A DNA stretch of 64,000 nt from Roseateles sp. (GTDB lineage: Bacteria > Pseudomonadota > Gammaproteobacteria > Burkholderiales > Burkholderiaceae_C): assembly GCF_019237615.1 (NCBI RefSeq), contig NZ_JAFAGT010000096.1:46597-110596 (forward strand). The letters run 5' to 3'. Below the pieces are notes generated by a model. That model made no database searches. It had not been told where the DNA came from and saw only the letters and a list, made by a program, of their open reading frames with translations. Position numbers and translations under genes: made by a program. Below are positions 33,708-41,995 of the stretch, in pieces; within the stretch, counting starts at the first letter, position 1; every line of letters starts with the position of its first letter.

Positions 33708-35735
33708 ATGACTGCAACGATCGCCTCCCCCACCTCGAACTCGCAGCAGATGGCCAACGCGATCCGCGCTCTCGCGATGGATGCGGTGCAGGCGGCCAAC
33801 TCGGGCCACCCGGGCGCCCCCATGGGCATGGCCGACATCGGCGTGGCGCTGTGGGCTCGCCACCTCAAGCACAACCCGGCCAACCCGCACTGGGCCGACC
33901 GCGACCGCTTCGTGCTGTCCAACGGTCACGGCTCGATGCTGATCTACGCGCTGCTGCACCTGACGGGCTATGAGCTGCCCATCGAGGAGCTGCGTCATTT
34001 CCGCCAGCTGCACAGCAAGACGCCGGGCCGCCCGGAAGTGGGCATCACCCCGGGCGTCGAGACGACCACCGGCCCGCTGGGCCAGGGCGTGACCAACGCC
34101 GTGGGCCTGGCGCTGGCCGAGAAGCTGCTGGCGCGCGACTTCAACCGCGACCAGCATGTCGTCGTCGACCACCACACCTATGTGTTCCTCGGCGACGGCT
34201 GCCTGATGGAGGGCATCAGCCACGAGGCCGCGTCGCTGGCTGCGGCCTGGAAGCTGAACAAGCTGATCGCCATCTACGACGACAACGGCATCTCCATCGA
34301 CGGCCAGGTCGGGCCCTGGTTCGGCGACGACACCGCCAAGCGCTTTGAAGCCTATGGCTGGAACGTCATCGGCCCGGTGGACGGCCACGACGTGGATGCC
34401 ATCGACAAGGCCATCACCAAGGCCAAGAAGAGCACCAGCAAACCCACGCTCATCGTCGCCAAGACGGCCATCGGCAAGGGCTCGCCCAACCGCGCCAACA
34501 CGGCCAAGGCCCATGGCGAGCCGCTGGGCACCGAAGAGATCAAACTGACCCGCGAGGCGCTGGGCTGGGCGCACGAGCCCTTCTCGGTGCCCGCCGAGGT
34601 CTATGCCGCCTGGGATGCCAAGGCCGCCGGCGCGAAGGCCGAAGGCGAATGGGAGCAGCGCTTCGACGCCTATGCAGAGGCACACCCCGAGCTGGCTGCC
34701 GAGTTCCAGCGCCGCATGGCCGGCGTGCTGCCCGCCAACTTCGCGCAGATCGCCGTGGACGCCGTCGTCAAGGCCCATGCCGAGGCCCAGACCGTCGCCA
34801 GCCGCAAGGCCAGCCAGCTCGCGCTGGAGGCCTTCACGCTGGCCCTGCCCGAGATGCTGGGCGGCAGCGCCGACCTGACCGGCTCCAACCTGACCAACAC
34901 CAGCTCGACGCCCAACCTGCGCTTCGAGGCTGACGGCACGCCCAACGACGGCCGCCACATCAACTACGGCGTGCGCGAGTTCGGCATGGCCGCCATCATG
35001 AACGGCATCGCGCTGCACGGCGGCTTCATCCCCTATGGCGGCACCTTCCTGACCTTCAGCGACTACAGCCGCAACGCCATCCGCATGGCCGCGCTGATGA
35101 AGACCCGCGTCGTCCACGTGATGACGCACGACTCCATCGGCCTGGGCGAGGACGGCCCGACGCACCAGTCCATCGAGCATGTCGCCTCGCTGCGCCTGAT
35201 CCCGGGCCTGGACGTCTGGCGCCCGGCCGACACGACCGAGACCGTCGTCGCCTGGACCCTGGCACTGGGCAATGCGCAGCGCCCCAGCCTGCTGGCGCTG
35301 AGCCGCCAGAACCTGACCTACTCGCCCAAGACCAACGTCGACGAGATCGCCAAGGGCGCCTATGTGCTGGCCGAGCCCGCCAAGGGCAAGGCCAAGGCCG
35401 TCATCATCGCGACCGGCTCCGAGGTGCAGCTGGCCATGGCCGCCAAGGCGCTGCTGGCCGAGGAAGGCATCAGGGTTCGCGTGGTCTCCATGCCCAGCAC
35501 CAGCGTCTTCGACCGCCAGGACAAGGACTACAAGAAGAGCGTGCTGCCCAAGGGCCTGCCGCGCGTGGCGGTCGAGATGGGCGTCAGCGACTTCTGGTGG
35601 AAGTACGGCGTGGATGCTGTGGTCGGCATCGACACGTTCGGCGAATCGGCCCCGGCCGGCGTGCTGTTCAAGCACTTCGGCTTCACGCCGGAGAACGTGG
35701 CGGCGACCGTGAAGGCGGTGCTGAAGAAGAAGTAA
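33708..35735 (+). CDS. tkt: transketolase
   Basis: 675 residues, normal length. The ATG at 33708 follows AAGGA at 33692-33696; the open frame upstream to 33630 lacks family sequence. Thiamine diphosphate motif [20 protein letters not shown], then the [13 protein letters not shown] segment, at about residues 163-205; the pyrimidine domain has [18 protein letters not shown], then [17 protein letters not shown]. Moves two-carbon units between ketoses and aldoses in the pentose phosphate and Calvin pathways. Two hairpins follow, the second an intrinsic terminator. gap lies further downstream on the same strand. Confidence 0.97.
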   Translation: MTATIASPTSNSQQMANAIRALAMDAVQAANSGHPGAPMGMADIGVALWARHLKHNPANPHWADRDRFVLSNGHGSMLIYALLHLTGYELPIEELRHFRQLHSKTPGRPEVGITPGVETTTGPLGQGVTNAVGLALAEKLLARDFNRDQHVVVDHHTYVFLGDGCLMEGISHEAASLAAAWKLNKLIAIYDDNGISIDGQVGPWFGDDTAKRFEAYGWNVIGPVDGHDVDAIDKAITKAKKSTSKPTLIVAKTAIGKGSPNRANTAKAHGEPLGTEEIKLTREALGWAHEPFSVPAEVYAAWDAKAAGAKAEGEWEQRFDAYAEAHPELAAEFQRRMAGVLPANFAQIAVDAVVKAHAEAQTVASRKASQLALEAFTLALPEMLGGSADLTGSNLTNTSSTPNLRFEADGTPNDGRHINYGVREFGMAAIMNGIALHGGFIPYGGTFLTFSDYSRNAIRMAALMKTRVVHVMTHDSIGLGEDGPTHQSIEHVASLRLIPGLDVWRPADTTETVVAWTLALGNAQRPSLLALSRQNLTYSPKTNVDEIAKGAYVLAEPAKGKAKAVIIATGSEVQLAMAAKALLAEEGIRVRVVSMPSTSVFDRQDKDYKKSVLPKGLPRVAVEMGVSDFWWKYGVDAVVGIDTFGESAPAGVLFKHFGFTPENVAATVKAVLKKK

Positions 35736-35736
35736 T

Positions 35737-35751
35737 CCGCAGAACCTGCGG
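35737..35751 (+). repeat. small hairpin after tkt
   Basis: CCGCAG and CTGCGG, perfect 6-bp arms around three bases, starting one base after the tkt stop. It is directly followed by the terminator at 35758 and may stabilise the tkt mRNA end. Confidence 0.5.
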
Positions 35752-35757
35752 TACAAG

Positions 35758-35785
35758 ACTCCCGCCGTCACAAGCGGGAGTTTTT
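35758..35785 (+). terminator. intrinsic terminator after tkt, overlapping the next gene's ribosome-binding site
   Basis: ACTCCCGC and GCGGGAGT form a perfect 8-bp stem with an 8-base loop and a run of five T. The ATG at 35786 begins immediately after the T-run, and GGGAG in the 3' arm (35776-35780) is also the only ribosome-binding site of that gene. Folding would both end tkt transcription and hide this site. Confidence 0.85.
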
Positions 35786-36760
35786 ATGCGCGGTTTCATC
35801 GTGGCCCTGGCTGGCTCGCTGTGCGCGCTGGCGCTGGCGCAGCCGCCACTGCCGGACGAGCGCAAGACGCTGGCCTGCCTGGTCAAGGGCGGGCCGGCGT
35901 TGCAGATCGAAGATGCCGGGCTGCAGCCCGACGCCAGGGGCCTGCCAGCCTATGTACGGCTGCGCCTCCTGTTCGAGCGCGCGGACCGGCCGCCAGTCGT
36001 CGAGGTGCTGGCCTCGACGGCCTCGGCGGGGATCCGCGATGTCGTGCTGGCCCACGTGACCGGCTACCGCCTGCCCTGCCTGGAGACCCGGCCGCTGGCC
36101 GCCGTGCAGGAGTTCCAGTTCGCGCCAGACCTCATGCCGCAGGGTGGCCCGCTGCAGGTGGTGAGCGGGCCGGCAACGGCCGACCGCAAGTGCCTCACCT
36201 ACCCCAAAGAGCTCGGGTACACCGCAGAGCCTCGTGTCTTGGATCGCGCGCTGCTGGCGCTGACCTTCAGTGGTGATGCGACTGCAAAGCCCGAGGTGGT
36301 TGTCCTGGGCACCAACGGCGATGCCAGCTTCGTCAAGGCCATGCTCAAGAACGGCAAGGAATGGGGACAGCCGTGCCGCAAGGCCGGCGACTGGCCCCTG
36401 CGCGAGGAGGCGATCTACCTGGCGCGCATGGCAGGCACCCACTACGCGCAGTTCAAGAAGAAGCGCGTCTCGCTGTCGGAGTTCCTGGGCTACATGAAGG
36501 ACGCCAGCGCCGCCCGGGTGTTCTTCGACCTCGACACCATGCAATGCCCATTCGCGCTGCGCTGGACGCTGCACGAGTCCTGGGGACGCAATCGGGTGTT
36601 GGAGGCAGAGGGCGACAACCCCAATCGCGCGCTGCTTGTCGAGTGGATGCGGGGCCTTCACTCGGGGCTGCAGCCCGACATGATGAATCGGCTGATCGGG
36701 GAAAGCCTGCTGGTGGACGTCCCCTGCGGCCAGCTCGATCTCAAGGGCGAGGCCGGCTGA
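35786..36760 (+). CDS. secreted protein of unknown function between tkt and gap
   Basis: 324 residues with a signal peptide (about 1-19, ending ALALAQ). The middle, VRLRLLFERADRPPVVEVLASTA, then CLETRPLAAVQEFQFAPD, faintly recalls TonB C-terminal domains, but this is too weak to name it. The rest (CLTYPKELGYTAEPRVLDRALLALTF, FFDLDTMQCPFALRWTLHESWGRN) has scattered Cys residues suited to periplasmic disulfides. I do not recognise the family. Base composition is slightly lower in GC than tkt and gap, between which it sits; a later insertion between an ancestral tkt-gap pair is possible. Its start directly abuts the tkt terminator. Confidence 0.75.
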   Translation: MRGFIVALAGSLCALALAQPPLPDERKTLACLVKGGPALQIEDAGLQPDARGLPAYVRLRLLFERADRPPVVEVLASTASAGIRDVVLAHVTGYRLPCLETRPLAAVQEFQFAPDLMPQGGPLQVVSGPATADRKCLTYPKELGYTAEPRVLDRALLALTFSGDATAKPEVVVLGTNGDASFVKAMLKNGKEWGQPCRKAGDWPLREEAIYLARMAGTHYAQFKKKRVSLSEFLGYMKDASAARVFFDLDTMQCPFALRWTLHESWGRNRVLEAEGDNPNRALLVEWMRGLHSGLQPDMMNRLIGESLLVDVPCGQLDLKGEAG

Positions 36761-37840
<1,080 letters not shown>

Positions 37841-37859
37841 GCCACCTGACCCCGCCGCG

Positions 37860-37904
37860 CAAGGCCGGTCGACCGCGAGGTCGACCGGCCTTGCTGCTTT
37901 CTTG
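37860..37904 (+). terminator. intrinsic terminator after gap
   Basis: CAAGGCCGGTCGACC and GGTCGACCGGCCTTG form a perfect 15-bp stem closed by GCGA, followed by CTGCTTTCTT. The T-tract is broken but the stem is unusually stable. It lies 19 bp after the gap stop. Confidence 0.88.
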
Positions 37905-37981
37905 CGCCGCACATTTGTTTGCCAATGGCCGCGGGGGGCGCACCTAAACTGGCTGTCCCCGCATCGCAATAGCTCGCCGCC

Positions 37982-40036
37982 ATGAAGTTCCTGCGCCCGC
38001 TGCTGATCGTCACCCTGGCCGCCTTGGTGGCGCCGGCGGGGATGGCCCAGACCAACCCGAGCCCGGACGGCGAGGCCCGCGTCATCGTGCGCTTCAAGCC
38101 GCAGGCCGAGAGCGTGCGCGCCAAGGCCATGGCGCTGCAGGCCACGCGGGCCGAGGCCCAGGACATCGCGCAGACGCGCGCGACGGCGCTGGGCCTGCGC
38201 ACGGGCCAGGCGCTGGCCGCGGGCCTGAGCCTGGACGAGCGCACCCATGTGGTCACGGCGCGCGGCCTGAACGGCGAGCAGCTCGCGAAGCGGCTGGCGG
38301 CCGACCCCGAGGTTGAGTTCGTCGCGGTGGACGGCCGCCGCAAGGCGCTGCTGCTGCCCAACGACCCGCTGTTCGGTGGCGCGACCGTCAACCCGCAGAC
38401 CACCAATCCCGACGGCAGCGCGGCGCGCGTCATCGACCAGTGGTATCTGAAGGCGCCGGGCAGCGCCACCAACCCGGCCGTCGTGTCCAGCGTCAATGCG
38501 CCGGCGGCCTGGGACGTGACGACCGGCTCGGCCGGCACGGTCGTCGCCGTCATCGACACCGGCGTGCGCCGCGACCACCCCGACCTGGCCGGCCGGTTCG
38601 TCGGCGGCTACGACTTCATCGGCTACAACGCGCCCGGCAGCGCCATAGCCGCGGCCATCGCGAACCGGCCGGCCGGCGCCGACCTGACGCAGGCGCTGGA
38701 CTACGGCGACTGGGTCTCGCAGGCCGACGTCGACAGCGGCGCGCTGGGCAGCGGCTGCACGTCGGCCGACGTCGCCAACAGCTCCTGGCACGGCACGCGC
38801 GTGTCGGGCCTGATCGCGGCGGCCAGCAACAACGGCCTGGGCATGGCCGGCGTCGGCTGGGGGCTGAAGCTGCTGCCCATCCGCGTGCTCGGCAAGTGCG
38901 GTGGCTACGACAGCGACATCATCGCCGCGATGAAATGGGCCGTCGGTGTCGCACTGCCCGGCGTGCCGGCCAATACGAACAAGGCCAAGGTGCTCAACCT
39001 CAGCCTGGGCGGCAGCGGCAGCTGCGCGTCGACCGACCCGACGGGCTCCCTGTACCGCCAGGCGATCGGCCAGGTCAACGCGGCCGGCGCCACCGTCGTC
39101 GTCGCGGCCGGCAACTCCGAGGGCCTGGCCGTCGGCCTGCCGGGCAACTGCCCGGGCGTCGTCGCGGTGACGGCGCTGCGCCATGTCGGCACCAAGGTCG
39201 GCTTCGCCAGCCTCGGGCCGGAGGTGACCGTCGCGGCGCCAGGCGGCAACTGCGTCAACACCGGCATCGGCCAGCCCTGCCTCTACCCGATGGTCAGCAC
39301 GACCAACAGCGGAACGACGACGCCGGTCGCGGCCGACAACGCCTACACGGGCAGCAACGGCTCGGTCGGCACCAGCTTCTCGGCGCCCATCGTCAGCGGC
39401 ATCGTCGGCCTGATGGCCTCGGTGCGGCCGACGCTGACGCCGAACGAGGCGACGCAACTCCTCAAGCTGACGGCGCGCGCCTTCCCGACCGCGGGCGGGA
39501 CGGCCGGCATCGCCCAGTGCGTGGCACCCAAGTCCACCGTGCAGGACGAGTGCTACTGCACCACCAGCACCTGCGGCGCCGGCATGGTGGACGCCGCCGC
39601 GGCCGTGTCGGCGGCGCAGGCGCTGAACGGCGCGATGGTCACCGTGACGCAGTCGCCGGCCAGCGGGCTGACTGCCGGCCAGACGCTGACGCTGACAGCA
39701 GCCGCCAGCGGCCTGGTCAGCGGGCGCAGCGTCGGCTCGACGGCCTGGACCATCATCGACAACGGCGGTGGCATCGTCAGCGCCTTCGTGTCGGGCGCGG
39801 CCTCGTCGACGGCCACCATCGTGCCGACGGCGGCCGGCACGTTCACGGTGCGCGCCGACGTGACGGACAACGTCGGCCTCGTCTACAGCCAGACCGCGAC
39901 GGTCAGCGTCGCGGCGGCGCCTGTGGCCCAGCCGACGCCCAGCGGTGGTGGCGGCGGTGGCGCGGCCAGCGCGCTCTGGCTGGCCGGGCTGCTGCTGGCG
40001 GCGCTGGCGCTGCGGCGCTCAGCCCGGCGCGGCTGA
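37982..40036 (+). CDS. secreted S8 subtilisin-like serine peptidase with GlyGly-CTERM-like tail
   Basis: 684 residues. Signal peptide about 1-22, an inhibitor-type propeptide (about 30-115, VIVRFKP, then DPEVEFVAVDGRRKALLLPNDP), and the catalytic domain with Asp192 (AVIDTGV), His270 (SWHGTRVSG) and Ser467 (GTSFSAP). A C-terminal PKD/Ig-like beta domain covers about 555-645. The tail is a Gly-rich stretch, a hydrophobic helix (ASALWLAGLLLAALAL) and RRSARRG, the GlyGly-CTERM layout processed by rhombosortase. Likely exported by Sec and then released or surface-held. Its last 18 bases overlap the convergent SPOR-like gene. Confidence 0.93.
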   Translation: MKFLRPLLIVTLAALVAPAGMAQTNPSPDGEARVIVRFKPQAESVRAKAMALQATRAEAQDIAQTRATALGLRTGQALAAGLSLDERTHVVTARGLNGEQLAKRLAADPEVEFVAVDGRRKALLLPNDPLFGGATVNPQTTNPDGSAARVIDQWYLKAPGSATNPAVVSSVNAPAAWDVTTGSAGTVVAVIDTGVRRDHPDLAGRFVGGYDFIGYNAPGSAIAAAIANRPAGADLTQALDYGDWVSQADVDSGALGSGCTSADVANSSWHGTRVSGLIAAASNNGLGMAGVGWGLKLLPIRVLGKCGGYDSDIIAAMKWAVGVALPGVPANTNKAKVLNLSLGGSGSCASTDPTGSLYRQAIGQVNAAGATVVVAAGNSEGLAVGLPGNCPGVVAVTALRHVGTKVGFASLGPEVTVAAPGGNCVNTGIGQPCLYPMVSTTNSGTTTPVAADNAYTGSNGSVGTSFSAPIVSGIVGLMASVRPTLTPNEATQLLKLTARAFPTAGGTAGIAQCVAPKSTVQDECYCTTSTCGAGMVDAAAAVSAAQALNGAMVTVTQSPASGLTAGQTLTLTAAASGLVSGRSVGSTAWTIIDNGGGIVSAFVSGAASSTATIVPTAAGTFTVRADVTDNVGLVYSQTATVSVAAAPVAQPTPSGGGGGGAASALWLAGLLLAALALRRSARRG

Positions 40037-40687
40037 GGACGCGGCCGGAGCCGCGCCGCAGGCCTTGAAGCCGGCGGCCAGCGCCGCGTCCTTGCTCGCC
40101 CTGAGCCGGTCCGCCAGCAGGCCGTCGGCCTGGGCGATGACGAGGCTGTGGCGGCGCAGCGGCGCCTTCAGCGCCAGCACGCGCAGGCCCTTGAGGCCGC
40201 GCCTGTCCAGGGCGGCGACGGCGGCCGTCGCCTCGGCCTCGCCGGCATGCCGGCTCAGCACGAAGGCGGGCTGCTCGGCGGGCAGGCCCTCCAGCGGCTC
40301 GAAGGCCAGGCGCAGTTGCCTGTAAGTCGCCTCCTTGCGGGCACGGAACTCGGGGTCGGCGAGCTTGATGGTCGCGACGACCCACACGCCCGGCAGCTCG
40401 CTGCTGTGCACCTGGGCCTCGGCGCCGGCGGCCTTCAGCGCGGCCTGGGCGGCGGCCAGCGGCGCGTCGCCGTCCAGCGGGCCGAGCTCCAGGCAGCTGC
40501 GCTGGGCCAGGGCCGCGGCGGCGCTGGCGGCCAGCGGCTGGATGCGCTCCGGGTGCACCTGGGCCGCCAGGCGCTGCGGCTCGCGGCCGCCTTCGGCGGG
40601 CAGGCCGGTCACGGTGTCCAGCCAGCCGCGCGACCAGGCGAAGAAGAGGGCGTTCGCCGCCAGCAGCACGACCACGACGATGCGCAT
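40019..40687 (-). CDS. SPOR-like inner-membrane-anchored protein
   Basis: 222 residues from the ATG at 40687; the codon before it is a GTG that overlaps the birA stop and is an alternative start. A single N-terminal helix (VVVVLLAANALFFAWSRGWL) anchors a periplasmic region. Residues about 66-175 (CLELGPLDGDAPLAAAQAALKAAGAEAQ, VATIKLADPEFRARKEATYRQL, EAEATAAVAALDRRGLKGLRVLAL) resemble a SPOR peptidoglycan-binding domain. Proteins of this type follow birA/coaX genes in many Burkholderiales. Function unproven; septal or envelope role is inferred. Confidence 0.75.
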   Translation of the reverse strand: MRIVVVVLLAANALFFAWSRGWLDTVTGLPAEGGREPQRLAAQVHPERIQPLAASAAAALAQRSCLELGPLDGDAPLAAAQAALKAAGAEAQVHSSELPGVWVVATIKLADPEFRARKEATYRQLRLAFEPLEGLPAEQPAFVLSRHAGEAEATAAVAALDRRGLKGLRVLALKAPLRRHSLVIAQADGLLADRLRASKDAALAAGFKACGAAPAASSAAPG

Positions 40688-41406
40688 CACGAGGAGGTCT
40701 CCAGTCTGAGGCCCAGCTCGCCGCCGCTGCAGGGCACGAGGCCGGCGGCGGTTTCCAGCAGCAGCTCGCCGCGCACCGACACGCCGCGCGCCGTGCCAAG
40801 CTGTTCGCCGACGCGCACGCGGCGGTTGGCGGCCAGGTCGCGCCGCGCGAAGGCGGCCTGCCAGGGCGCGAAGCCCAGGGTCTCGAAATCCGCGAGCATG
40901 CCGCGCAGCGCGGGCGCCAGCCGGTCCAGCGTGGTCGTGGCGTCAGCGGCGGGGTCCAGCGTCTGCAGGGCCGCATGGCCGCTTCGGAAGGCGCTGCGGT
41001 CGGCTTCGGCGGGCAGTGGCCGCAGGTTCAGGCCGATGCCGATGACGACGCCGCGCCGCTCGTGCGGCAGCGCCACGGTCTCGATGAGGATGCCGCCGAG
41101 CTTGGCGCCGTCCAGGAAGAGGTCGTTGGGCCACTTCAGCTGGATGCGTTCGCCCGCCGGGTCCAGCGTGTCGGCGACGGTGCAGCCCACCGCGAGGGAC
41201 AGGCCCGACAGATCCAGCGCGGCCGGCAGCGGCAGCGCGACGGAGAACGTCAGCGCCGCGTCATCCGACTGCCAGGCCCGGCCCAGGCGGCCGCGGCCGG
41301 CGGTCTGGCGACTCGCCGACAGCAAAAGCGGCCCGCCGCCCTCGCGCAGATGGGCCAGCGCCTCGGTGTTGGTCGAGCCGCATTCGGCGAGGTGGCGCCG
41401 CTGCAT
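40687..41406 (-). CDS. birA: biotin--[acetyl-CoA-carboxylase] ligase, catalytic-domain-only form
   Basis: 239 residues. Contains STNTEAL, the biotinyl-AMP loop GRGRLGRAW at about residues 38-46, KWPNDLFLDGAKLGGILIE and VIGIGLNL. The N-terminal winged helix of E. coli BirA is absent, so it ligates biotin to acyl-CoA carboxylase carrier protein but cannot act as the bio operon repressor. The coaX gene that commonly follows is missing; instead a SPOR-like gene overlaps the stop. A SET-domain gene lies 4 bp upstream. Confidence 0.93.
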   Translation of the reverse strand: MQRRHLAECGSTNTEALAHLREGGGPLLLSASRQTAGRGRLGRAWQSDDAALTFSVALPLPAALDLSGLSLAVGCTVADTLDPAGERIQLKWPNDLFLDGAKLGGILIETVALPHERRGVVIGIGLNLRPLPAEADRSAFRSGHAALQTLDPAADATTTLDRLAPALRGMLADFETLGFAPWQAAFARRDLAANRRVRVGEQLGTARGVSVRGELLLETAAGLVPCSGGELGLRLETSS

Positions 41407-41410
41407 CGCC

Positions 41411-41875
41411 TCAGCGCCTCTTTGGCGCGAGCATGGTGCCGCGGCAGGTGGCAGCGCCGCACCAGCAGGCGAACTGCTTCTTGACCTTGGCCGTGTGGCG
41501 CTCGTCCAGCACCAGGCCGTAGTCGTAGAACAGCTCCTCGCCGGGCGTCAGGTCGCGCAGCGCCTTGATGAAGACGCGGCCGTCGACCTCGTCGGCCTCG
41601 CAGTTGGGCTCGCAGGCGTGGTTGATCCAACGTGCATCGTTGCCCCCGTACAGCGCATCGATGACCAGGCCGCCGTCGAGGTGGAAGTAGAAGGTGTGGT
41701 TGGGCTGGCTCGGGTCGTGCGGATGGCGCTCGACGGCCTCGTCCCAGGTGATGCGCTCGCCGGTGTACTCGATGATCTTGGCGCCCGCGCGGATGGGCGC
41801 CGCGGCATAGACCCCGCGGCCGTGCACGCCGGAGTCGCGGACTTCGATCTTGCGGCGTGGGGTTTTAGGCGTCAT
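41411..41875 (-). CDS. SET-domain protein-lysine methyltransferase
   Basis: 154 residues comprising little more than a SET domain. The SAM-binding start is DSGVHGRGVYAAAPIRAG; the pseudoknot motif is RWINHACEPNCEA at about 82-94, followed by GEELFYDYG. A post-SET zinc Cys cluster is present (CWCGAATCRGTML), matching the eukaryote-like type found in some proteobacteria. It should methylate lysine on a protein; the target in bacteria lacking histones is unknown. Transcribed with birA, 4 bp apart, and divergent from topB. Confidence 0.9.
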   Translation of the reverse strand: MTPKTPRRKIEVRDSGVHGRGVYAAAPIRAGAKIIEYTGERITWDEAVERHPHDPSQPNHTFYFHLDGGLVIDALYGGNDARWINHACEPNCEADEVDGRVFIKALRDLTPGEELFYDYGLVLDERHTAKVKKQFACWCGAATCRGTMLAPKRR

Positions 41876-41943
41876 CGGCGCTGTGGTACGGTGATTTCAT
41901 GGGTGCGCGCGTGCGTGAGCGTGCGCGCGAGGCCCGGATTGTA

Positions 41944-41968
41944 GGCAGGGGATTCGAAGTCCCCTGCC
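41944..41968 (+). repeat. perfect 9-bp hairpin in the topB leader
   Basis: GGCAGGGGA and TCCCCTGCC with a 7-base loop (TTCGAAG), ending 27 bp before the topB ATG. No T-run follows, so it looks like an mRNA leader structure or a protein site rather than a terminator. Confidence 0.65.
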
Positions 41969-41995
41969 GAGGGAAGACCGAAGAGAAACGACCTG

